This document shows, in pieces, positions 26,501-38,700 of a stretch of DNA of 64,000 nucleotides. The stretch comes from Siphlonurus alternatus (Eukaryota; Arthropoda; Insecta; Ephemeroptera; Siphlonuridae). Position numbers and translations under genes: made by a program. A model generated the notes under the pieces. That model saw nothing but the letters and a program-made list of their open reading frames with translations. It made no database searches and was not told the origin of the DNA. Position 1 is the first letter of the stretch, and each line of letters begins with the position of its first letter. The stretch lies in contig OX463787.1 of assembly GCA_949825025.1 (NCBI GenBank), forward strand, positions 15,125,707 to 15,189,706, written 5' to 3'.

Positions 26501-29500
26501 AGCATAGGTTTTTACATAGAGGTCCGAACTACATTTTGTATATTATCATAATAAGGTATTAAAAAGATGAAAGCACAATTTAGGTTTTCCGAAAGTGCGA
26601 GTTGTATAGAGTTAACAAGTTGTTTAGAAAATAGAAGGAATATATTTTTTGAGATAATTAAGATTAAGGGAAAACATACACTGTGAGAAAACACTAGTGT
26701 GAAATCAAACCTGGATAGTGTAATAACTATGCTACCATAGATATGCTATAGCCGCTATCTAAGCTAGTGTTCTTTTTGACCCAGGCGTGGTGTTCTCGCG
26801 GTAGTATCGGGAGAATCCCAGGTAGTGCGTGAGGCGGAACCCAGCAGTTGGGATGCATATTAACCCACGGCGGGAGTGCGCGCTACTCCTGTCTGGCGTG
26901 GTAGCGAGTATTGCTTAATGTAACCTGGAGTGTATGCTATACTACGTATGATGCTACTGGGAGTCCAGCTAACCCATGCTTTATTGTAAATTAAAGTATA
27001 ATATTGGGGTTCAGCGACAGAAATAAATTAAAAATTTAAAAAAAAAATTTTATTTGTATTTCTTTATTATTAATCCGCAATTTATTTTATGTCATTAAAG
27101 TTTTACTGAAAGTAGGTAATTATTAATTGATTAAAAGTCATTTACTGTACTTACCCCTCCTGGGATTCGAACCTGGCACCTCTAGCACCTGAAGCGGATG
27201 TCACAACCACTACACCTCGACAGGCTGATTACCAGATTCAGTAAATTTGGTATATAAAAACTTCTAAGTTGATAATCATTGACTTCGGGGAAAAAAAGAT
27301 GCTCCCAAAAATAACAATTACAAAAACATAATTTTCAAATAGAACTGCATAGAAATTATAACAGAAATTGTATTTAATTACTAACATTTCGGATGCCCTC
27401 ATCAGCTGATAAAAAAGCGAATGTAGTGTGCTCTGGTGGGGGATTATGGTATCTATTGGGCTCCAATTCATTCTACCTGGGGTTATTTGAAGTATAAGTT
27501 TGTGTGATTGTCATCAAAACTCTTCTCCTCCTGTCAACTCTAATGAATGAAATAAGGAAAACCCCGCTTAGTGCTCACAAAAATATTTTAGAGTTATTTG
27601 CATCCGAAGGCTTTGCACTAAGTCTGGGGTAACGAGAAGTATAAAATTTGACTTCTTAAAACACTATTCTATTAATGACGACACTACAAAAAACTAATAT
27701 AAGAGCTGGTGTTATCTCAATCCCAGATTTTTCTCAGTGTAATGATAAAAAGTCGAACTATATGGTCAAACGAGGATTGTTGTACAGGATTAGCATTGTA
27801 AAATCAGCACAGTCATATCATAATTTTACAAAAATAACAACACCATAAACAGTTATCAGTATCACATACCTTCGGACAAGTATTAAAAAATATATAAACT
27901 TTATAATTCATGCCTTTTATCAAATTTCTCAAAAGAGAGCAAATCTGCAATCTAGAGTTAAGCTAATATCGACTAAAATTGAAAAAAATTCTGCACTGTG
28001 ATAGATATTCACTATTGCAATCACTATTAAAGGTATACAGGCCTCAAATTACAAATTAGACAGACATTAAGTGTTGCTCAAGTTTATAATCAACATTCGC
28101 ATTATTTTTACCTGCGCGCGGTGCGTCTGTGCGAAGTCGCGCTGTAAAGAAAGTCCTTGCTGACGTCACAACTCACAGCTAGCACCGATTAGCATTGAGT
28201 TGTGACGTCATCAAGGACTTCGTGACGTCATCAAGGACTAAATTTCTTACTTTGAACTGCGACTTCGCACGGATGCATCACGCGTGGAAAAAAATGATGT
28301 GAATGTTGATTATATACTCTAAACCCACTTGGTGACTGTCTAATTTGTAATTTGAGGCCTGTATGCCTTTAATAATCGTCACCCATTTATAAGTTATACC
28401 TTCCCACTACTTTCGAGTATTATCCACTATTGAATAATACTTGAAATACTCAAAATACAAGAAAGAAACAATTTATTTCAGGTTTTTATATACATTTCTT
28501 TGTTTTTTTTTTATTCAATGCTATAGGTATTACTCTATATATCCTTAATAAAAACAATCAAAATTTCTGTACACAGAGATATTATGGTCCTTCAATACTA
28601 GAACGCAAAATTATGAATATAAGTATCCAATCCATAAGAAAAAATGAAATAAATAAAAGCTGACTTTTCTTTTCTTTTTTTTTTTAAGTGAGACAGAGGG
28701 TACAATAGTTATAGGACAAGCCGAAGTCAATACACTATATTATTATATAGGCTCCTAGGGTACATCAAAACTCTTAGGATGAGGAGACTGAAGTACATAT
28801 ATAAAATAAACTAGGTCGTTTAGGTAAGGAGGTGGCTGTAATTCCTATATACTTCTTGTTTGGATAATAATTATAAAGACATGTTTAAAGAAGGTTTTCT
28901 GACGAAGGTTCATTATTAATTAATTGTAATTGAATCTTACCGGACTGTTTCCACTCATCGATTATGTTGTAGTACGTCGAGAAACTTGAGTACTGAATTA
29001 TAATGTTAATGTTTTTATTATTATCACTACACTTCAGGTGCACCTTTTTTTTTCATAAGATTTCGGGGATTATCCTAGGATGTGAATAGATAATTCCCGA
29101 AATCTTATGAAGAAAACAGATGCACTTGAAGTGTAGTGATAATAATAAAAACATTAACATTATAATTCAGTGCTCAAGTTTCTCGACGTACTACAACATA
29201 ATCGACGAGTGGAAGATTCAATTACCATTTATTTAAATACAAAAAATACATGATTGTATGAATTATAATAATATACATTTCATGACTTATAAACAAAATT
29301 CCAGACAAAAAGGCAATTGAAAGACATGAAAGATATAAGTATTACGGCAGGTAAGGTCGTAAAAAGTATACGTTAAACAATAAACTAAAAATAGAAACCA
29401 TTGTTTATGGTTGTTCTAATAATATTTATGTAACACAGTCACAGCTGTTATTTACGAACTTATACGAAAGTCGAGCTACATAAAAAGTACAAAATTATTA

Positions 29501-32500
29501 CATTTCTTGTAGTTAGACCTTGAAATTACATCATGTAACTAATATTGTAGCAAACAAAAATAAAATTACATTTTTTTTAAAAAGTTTTTAAAAAATTGTA
29601 TTATTTCAATAAAAAATAAATTAATATTATTATTTATATTTTAATAAATAAATAATAAAAGTATATCACCAAATTTGCACTGTATTATTACTCCATAATT
29701 CAGTGTGATGCAGATGAACACCTGGCAAGAAAATTGGCAAGAAAATAATAAATAAAAATTACATTATTCAAAATTGTTAATTCAGGATCATAACTATAAA
29801 ATCATATCATCAATTTAAATACTTTACATTCACTTCTTTAGAAACAAAAACTTCGAAAAATAAAATGCCTTTAATAAACAGTATGCTGTAACATCTAAAA
29901 TTAACACATATAATTAATAGAATATTGTCCTCCATTTTTTTTATTGCAGAAATGGATAGAGGGTGTAAAGTTATGCTACCCTGATTTTTTTCAGAATTTT
30001 CAGAGCCCGGGAACTATTTTTAAAAAAATATATAAAGTCCTTTTCGTGACGTCACGAGACGCCGCTCCTTAAGAAAAAGAAAGGACTTGCCGCCGCGTGA
30101 CGTCACAAAAAGGACTTTCAATAATTTTTTAAAAATAGTTCCAGGTCTCAAAAAAATCTGAAAAATATCAGGGTAGCATAACTTTGCACCCTCTATCCAT
30201 TTCTGCAATAAAAAAAATGAAGGACAATACTCCATTGACCTCAGCCATATATATATATAAAAAAAATACGTTTCTTGGTAACGAAACTCCCTAAAAAACA
30301 TTTGATGTTAAAAAAAAACCTACCCGACTACCCTCACGTACTGTTATTTACGGTCTAGTGGAAAAGTCGAGCTATATACGTAAAATAGTACAAACGGCTA
30401 CTTAACGGCTACTTAACGGCTACTTGGTAGCACGGCTACTTGGTAGCCGGACCTAGAATCTAATAATATAATAATATTTAATTTAAGGTAACAATTGTGT
30501 TGTAAATATTATATTTTCAGTGTAGTTTCTAAAAAAAAAAAAAAAAAAAATTAATTATTTGTTATGAAACAAATTAAAAATGGTATTTTTTTTATATTAT
30601 TATTTTAATTGTTATATATAACATATTGCAAAGTTTTTATTGATAAAATATTATAAATAAAATTCGCCATTTTAATGAACTAAAATGTCGAAAAATATGT
30701 TCTTGCCTTTACTTTTCGTATGTCTATGTAAATGAATATTCCTTATTATTAAACATCACTTTCGGGACCCCAAAATTAACCAGCGTTTTCCTATGCTGGG
30801 ACGCACTTCCTTTGGGCGAGCGTCTGGGTTCATCGGAACCCGACGAAACTTTTCCTGGGGGTTCCCGGGGGTGGCCGCCGTAACCGGGAAAATAATAAAA
30901 AATCCACGTCCGGGGGGGGGGGACTGGGGGTGAATTTTTTTATCTAGATTTTTGGGGTTTTTCGGCCTCCGAGCTCTTCCGGTGCCCTGCGCTGGCCTTG
31001 GCCGGTGGAGGTCTTTGCCCGGTGAACTTTTGTTGCTGCCGAGTCGTGTTCGGTTCCGGACACCGGACACCCTTTCGGCAGCGCACGCCGCCCGTGAGGT
31101 TACGTTTGGAAATTTCGGCTCTTCGGTGTCGTGTGGTCTGTGTTTCGAATCACCGTGTGTTCGAGTGTTGGTGCGTGGTGTGTTGTCGTGGCCGTGTAGT
31201 GAAGACGTCATGCTATTACGACGTATTACGTGTCACTTTGATGTGTTATGGCCCTCTATCATGCACTTTGAATCACAAATGTGGACATTGTGGACACGGG
31301 GTGACCTTGTGCCGCGTGACTCCACGGCTAGGGGATCTCCTCCCTGAGTTCATCTTTTCGTTGGTTTCGATTTGTGTTTTCTGATACGTAGACATGTAAC
31401 GCACAACGTACTAGTAAAGATGTTTAAAGATGCTCAATCCATGTATAATAAGTTACCAGTTGACATAAAGAGTGAAGAAAGTGTTACAGTGTTTAAGAAA
31501 AGAGTGAAACAATTCCTATTTGATAAAGAAGTGTACCATATTGACGATTTTTTCAAAAACTGATATTTATTATAATATGTATTGTATGCTGACTTGTCTT
31601 TATGTAAGATTAATAAAATTTTGAATTTTGAATTTTGAATTTGAGTTTTTGTAATAATTATTTGTAGTGTAAAATGTGTTAAACGAATGGATGGAAGAAG
31701 TAAAATTAAATAATCTCTTTTATCAATATGTAATAACGTTCAATTATTGTTTTTTACATTTAATTTAATTTTAATATTTGAATACAATAATAAATTGTGT
31801 GTAATTCGGTACATAAGACCTAAAATTAAAATACATATAGATAATTGACCTCATCCAAAACGTTTTAAAAGAAGAAACTAAAAAAAGATAAAAAAAAAAA
31901 ACACTTTTCTAATTTTGTGATGCTCATAAAAAAATCAGCCCAACTGTCCTCGCATACTGCATATTGTTTACAATCTAGTGGAAAACGTAAGCTACCAAAA
32001 AATGGTACACTGAATTCTTTTGTAACAATTTTATTATAAATATATTTTACTTTTATTTTGTGAAGTTTCTAAAGATTTAAACATTACATTAAATTAAATA
32101 TACATTAATTTTTTTATAAAATTCTATAAGTAAAATGCGCATGATATTTGTTTATTTTAATGAATAATAATTTTTATTTTTGTATAAATTATTACAATTG
32201 ATTGCAATGTTTTTCTTTAATAACAAAAATTTAAATAATTAAAAATTGCATATGATAACATGAATTAAAAATTTAATTTTCCAGTGTCTCTTGGTACATG
32301 ACAAAAGATTGAGATGATAGAACGATATACTCTTGGGAGTCTCTTGGTATGCGATTTGAATAACATATTTTTGTTATTTTTAGTGCTTTGCGGCTTGGCA
32401 AAGTATATAATAATTAATGTAAAATCATGATCTAAATGAACGAAAAATGGAGTAAAATTTATATTCTTATTAATTAATATTTGTTAATATTTAATTCAAT

Positions 32501-33596
32501 TTTAAAATAAGAATCGTCTAAGTTCATAATGAAGTACATGTTATAAGATCTAAAATTAAATCAGATAATTGACCTCATCTAAAACGTTCTAAATGGAGAA
32601 ACATAACGTAGACTCTAATTTTGTGATGCTCATAAAAAAAAAGAAGTCAGCACGCCCTCGCACTGTCTGCTCAGTTTGTGTGATTCACGGAGAAGTAGTT
32701 ACATGTGGCGTCTGTAGTATTGCAAGGTGTAGTTAAATAGAGTTGAGCGTGGCGCAGTGCATTGACCGGTTCTCGTTAGATCACCGAAGTCAGGCTACGT
32801 CAAGCGTGGTTAGTACTTGGATGGGTGACCATTTGAAGTAAAAAATACGCTGCTCCCTCCCTGGGGTAAATTCATCTCGCTTTCCACCCAGTGCAGTGAT
32901 GCACTTGTGTGTGGTTCCCCAGGCTTTGGACATCGCTTTGGTCCATTGAGAAAAAGTAGAGGTGTCCGTCCTGACTGAGGTTTTCCACGGTTCCCTCAGT
33001 CTCACCTCAGCGAATGCTGGGACGCGTAACAGGCCATGGCCATCATCTGTTCCCTACTTTATATCCCTACCCAGTACCCCGCCGCGAGCTGTAAGCTCTT
33101 AGGGGTGTATCCTTATAAAAAAAAAAAATCCCAGCATTAACATGGTTGTGACTGAGGAAACCAAAGAAACCTTAGCCAGGATGGTCGGAAATTGATATAG
33201 AGAATGCCATCAATCACCTCCCGGATGCACAAGTGGGTTTTCCTTAGCAATCGCCACTTGTGAAAAGTTTGACGGTGCCTGGAATCGAACTCACGACCAT
33301 CCGTTTACGAATGGTATATGTGAGCAGCACTGCGTCAATTGCCAGATTTTCAATTTTAGGAGAGGTAAAAAAAGCGCCATGTTAAGCCATGATACCAAAA
33401 AGTTAAAGTTCACAACGCCTCTATATAGACTGCGTGGAAACGTCCACAAACAGCAGGAGTAACGTTTTATCCGTGTGTACGCTTCCATAAATGTTAACTT
33501 TAACGGCTTGCTTCATAACTATTAACATTATTTATGTTAAAATAAATACCTGTATGAAATCATTATAATATATAAATTATATTAAGGGGAAGGTCC

Positions 33597-33633
<37 letters not shown>

Positions 33634-35336
33634 ACTAATGAAAATTATGATACAAAATTATCTTAAAATGTTCTCCTCTACATCCTCTATCAGTAGCTAA
33701 AATATCAGGTACACAAATTCAAGCTAGTTTTTAAGTGATTAATTTTCAAAGTTGGCTAATTTAACATAGAAGTTTCCTTTCTCTGTGTTAAAGTAGTAAA
33801 CTTAAAAAATTTATAACTAAAAAACTAGCTTGAATTTGTATACCTGCTATTTTAGCTACTGATAGAGGATGTAGAGGAGAACATTAATATTTTTTTTTTT
33901 TTTTTAATTTTCGTGTGGGTGAATCTTTTTAACATTGGACGTGCTACCTTACCCTTAAATCTCAACAAATTTGCCACCGTTCTTGTGTCATGACTCTGCA
34001 CATGTAAATTTGTCTTTCGTGTGGGATTGTGAAGGAAATGCTAAATTCTTTCCACATGTGCAGAAACAGTCGTCGAAGTTATAAAAAGTACGAAGAAATC
34101 TCTGAAGAAATTATGAGAAATGTTGATTTACAAACTAATTTTTATTTCTGCATTATATTTACATAGAACTCTGTTTACTCAATTCAATATTTCTTTAAAT
34201 GGAAAATTTTGCAAGTTGATTTCAAAAAACAATTATTAAGTCAATTATATTGTAACTACAACTTTTAAAGTTTCTTATTACAATTTTTTCAACTTAAATT
34301 TTAAATGTATTTTTTTAAAAACATTTAAATAAAAATATTTGTTTTAAAAATTAACAAAATTATTTTATACAAATATTAATTATTTCTTAATTGTTCTTAA
34401 TTTAAAACTTAATACACTTTTAAATAAATAGCAATTAAACTCAAATTGGTTTATTCGACACAACAAATTCAATAACAATAAATTTATATAAATTTTGACA
34501 ATCAACTTACATATATTTATAAAATAAATAAATTTTCTAGTACTTAACAATTATTGACCTGTCGGAAATATAATCTCTCAGCAAGAAAGGAAATAATTTC
34601 TACTGAAACGAAAACTATTCCTTATAATTATTTATCATAATAAAATTAGGATATATTTGTGTTCATTTATAACACCATTTTAATTCTTTGTTTATAATAA
34701 TTATCTATTATCAGTCGCACATATTCTACTTAGTAAATTAAATTTAAAAATAGCTAAACTTTGGATTTTCGTAGCAAAAAAGTAATAAATTCATAACGGG
34801 AGTTACTAAACGTTCGCTAATTTAATATCCTCTGTTTCTTAACATAGCTAATTATTATCCTTGTACAATCGTCGCCTCGGAAAATTTCCCTTTGCAGCCT
34901 TGTTAATCACCATGCCCCGTAAGAATAACACAGAGCATGGTAATTAACAAGGCTGCAAGTGGGAAATTTTCCAAGACGATAAGTGTGCGTATACAAATGT
35001 TTGTATCTTTTTTACGCAGAACATTATTCAAGTGTGCAATGGGAGATATGACTAAAATAACAGCTGAAGAGTTCTTTTTAGACAAAATACAGATTTAAAA
35101 ATCTATCTTGATGTATGTTATGACTTGTGAAAAAATTTAAGTCTTCTAAAGATATCAACATTAAGTTTTTTAATGTAAGCAAAGGGAGTTTTTTTTACGT
35201 CAAATGTTGATTGGAAACCAAGTCGAACATTTTAGTATATATATGTGTGTGTGACGTTTTAGAAGTTCAAAAATAGATCTAAGCAAACGCAGCATACGAT
35301 AGAAACACATGATGCTATGAGCATGGCTTTCTATAA

Positions 35337-35398
<62 letters not shown>

Positions 35399-35737
35399 GT
35401 CTCGAATCTTTCAAAACATTTCACGATTCAGAATAACTTCAGCTTTGCCACATCGAACTCGACCGTAGTTTTACTTATAGCATGACAAAAAACACAAAGT
35501 AAAATTTCTTATATGCGTGTCGTTAAGTGTTTTGTTTTTATATTGCTCATCAGCAATGATGTTTGCATTATCAGAGTAGGGAGTTTTGAAATAATTCATT
35601 GCATTTTTTAATATAATGTTATTTGATTCCAAATATTGTAAAATGAGAATATATTTCTATAATATTTCTCACATATTTCATATTATATAATCGTGATTAT
35701 GCGTTTTAAATAAACATTAATATATAATCCTTAATTC

Positions 35738-35775
<38 letters not shown>

Positions 35776-38700
35776 GGATACACCCCTAAGAGCTTATAGC
35801 TCGCGGCGGGGTACTGGGTAGGGATAAGGTAGGGAACGGATAGTGGCCACGGCCTGGCATGCTTACGCGTCCCAGCATTCGCTGAGGTGAGACTGAGGGA
35901 ACCGTGGAAAACCTCAGTCAGGACGGACACCTCGACTTTTTCTCAATGGACCAAAGCGATGTCCAAAGCCAGGGGAACCACACACAAGTGCATCACTGCA
36001 CTGGGTGGAAAGCGAGACGAATTTACCCCTGGGAGGGAGCAGCGTATTTTTTACTTGAAACGGTCACCCATCCAAGTACTAACCACGCTCGACGTAGCCT
36101 GACTTCGGTGATCCAACGAGAACCGGTCAATGCACTGCGCCACGCTCGACCTCTATTATTCAGTAATAATAGAATATTATATTCAATAATCTAAATATCA
36201 ATTCCAAATTTCATAATTATGTTAATGCGTTTTAAATTTTAATAATCCTAATTCATAATATAACAGAAAAGAAGAATATCACATTTAATAATCTAAATAT
36301 AAATTCCATTCTCTAAATATAGACATGACATTATAAAATATAACACACCTTTGTATTAATCACGAAACATCTTCTTGACATCCTCACTTTAAAAAAATAT
36401 CCGGAAGTATTCATTCACAGCTGTGGAGCAAATTAAAATTTCCCCCCGGAAGTAGCCGGAAATGAGTAGTTTCTGATCTTCCTGTTTCTGTCCTATTTTT
36501 GTACTTTTACAAACAAGTCAGTCCTCTTATTGCAATTAAAGCTCTCTGTAAAATTTAAAAATCCAAATTCAAACAGGAAGGACAGAAACCTCTCACTTCC
36601 GGCGGGAAAATTAAATTAATTTGACTGTAACTGACAAACTTCTCCCTGAATGCACAAGTTACTCCCCTGGATGCTAGGCAACTTGTTCATCATAGTTACA
36701 GAGAGGGTTGCATAAATATCAGGGGCAAATGCAAATAGCGTTAAGAATGTTCCTTGTTAAATTACTTCAATTATTTGCATAATTTAATTTAAATCTTGAT
36801 ATACTTTCTATTAGATTCACATGAATGATTATATATAAATTTTAATCAAACACATTTAATTGCAGATTATTTCTATTTGAGTTAGCTATTGTAAGTATTG
36901 TATAATAAATAGAGCGCGGAAAAAAGTCACATTTTTTTTCGAAAAATAGGCGCCTAAAAAGTCAACTTATTTTTGGAAAATAGTCTACAAAAGAGTCACT
37001 TTTTTAAAAAAATAGTCTATAAAAAAGTCACTTTTTTTTTTTAGAAAATGCAGCAAAAAGGGGTTTCAAAAGTGCTATTTAAAAGTGTGTTTGAAAGTTT
37101 TATTTTTTATATATTTCTTTACACAGACTTCCCTTACACAAACTGAAGTTTTTGTTTCTTTACTTCCTTTTTTTTTTTTACAATATGAAGAAAAGAGCTG
37201 AAATGCACTAAAAATATGTCAAAAAGTCACAAAAAGTCATCTTTTGCCAAAATAGCCTCAAAATCCAAAAATAGTCTGAATAGTCTTTTTTTATAGTGCA
37301 CAAAAAGGCAAAATGGCTTTTTTCCGCGCTATAACAATAAACTTCCAAAATATGTATAAGAATTTGAAAGTACACATTTTTAACATTTTTTTAAATATAT
37401 AATGGTAGTTCTCAATCCGTAAACAAGAAAAATAATAATAATAAAAACGGTTGAAATTGTAGAAGCTCCAGACCCTCTTCAGAAAAAAAAAAAAAAAAAA
37501 ATCTTATCTTCTAGCTTCGGCTTATTTTTAATTTTTGGATTTTTTAATTGCTATTTTTTTTTATCAATTGTACATTGTTATTTTCATTAAATTATATATT
37601 TTCTCTTTAATATCTTACTGAGCAAAGGCTGAAACTATTTAATACTTAACTCAAAATGAAAACGTTTCTGTCAATTTAATTGTATAAATTTTAAACACAT
37701 TTAAATGTATTTTTAACTCATTTTATTAATTGATGTTTTTTTTTTTAAATTTTTTTGTTATATTTATTATTTCAATAAAAATTAGAATTTTTCAATTTTA
37801 TGGAGTTCTATGCAAATTTTAATTTCAAATTCTATTAAATTTTTATATTATATAATATACATAATATTTATTTGTATTTAGTAATAAAATTATGCTAAAA
37901 GTAACAAAATATTAATAGTAATGAATCATAACTTTAAATCAATCAGAATAATAATTACTTAAATATTATTCATTAAAATTTTCGACGCTTATGATTTCAA
38001 AATATTGACATTTTAATACGTGACTGTATCTTGGACTACAAGAAAGCAATGTTATTGACTGTTTGGGGAAGTAAGAACGTCAAAACATGGTACTAAAAGG
38101 ATTAAAAGATTGTTACAACGTATGTACGCAGTAAACATAATAAACAATATTGAATTACAACAGTCTGTAGCAGCTAATACAATTAGTCGATACTTAAAAA
38201 TAGTATAACAATTAAAAATCTGTTCTTCGTTGCATTTATGAGCGTAATTTCATAAAAAGAATAAATGATGTTTTTATTAGTGAACTCCCAGGGAGTTCAT
38301 GGTTTTATTTTTCAACAAATTGGTTTTAATTGTTTGCCGATTTGAATTATGTTACAAAAGTATTATTGCCACTTTTATATTGTTGCTATTGGCATTTTAG
38401 ATATTTTATTTAATAATTATTTCGTTACTGATTATTTATAATAAATGTTAAATTTAAAATTGTTCTATTATAACATATTTTATAATTTATTTCTGTAGAA
38501 ATTATTAATAAAATATAATAATTTTTAGGTTTTAAAATTTATTCATAATATTTTGAAGTTTTAAATATTCTGAAAAATTATTTTTATAATTTTTATCACA
38601 TTATTTGTTTGGAATTGCAATAACTATTATAATTTTTAAGAACAGACTGAGGGGCATAATCTACTTAAGTAATTTTGCAGAAACAATCAAGTCGAAATAT

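Noticed and set aside
27135..27236. Functional tRNA gene
   Set aside because: B-box is perfect, but the T-stem and anticodon stem do not pair and no acceptor stem closes.
30756..31211. 151-codon minus-strand frame and two overlapping plus-strand frames of about 130 codons
   Set aside because: They are long only because the region is GC-rich. Composition is Arg/Pro/Gly-rich without motifs, and the segment is better explained as the head of a retroelement.
32790..33005. 71-codon minus frame (also 35,887-36,102 plus and 15,316-15,510 minus)
   Set aside because: The near-identical proteins come from copies of the 5S-headed SINE in antisense, not from a gene family.
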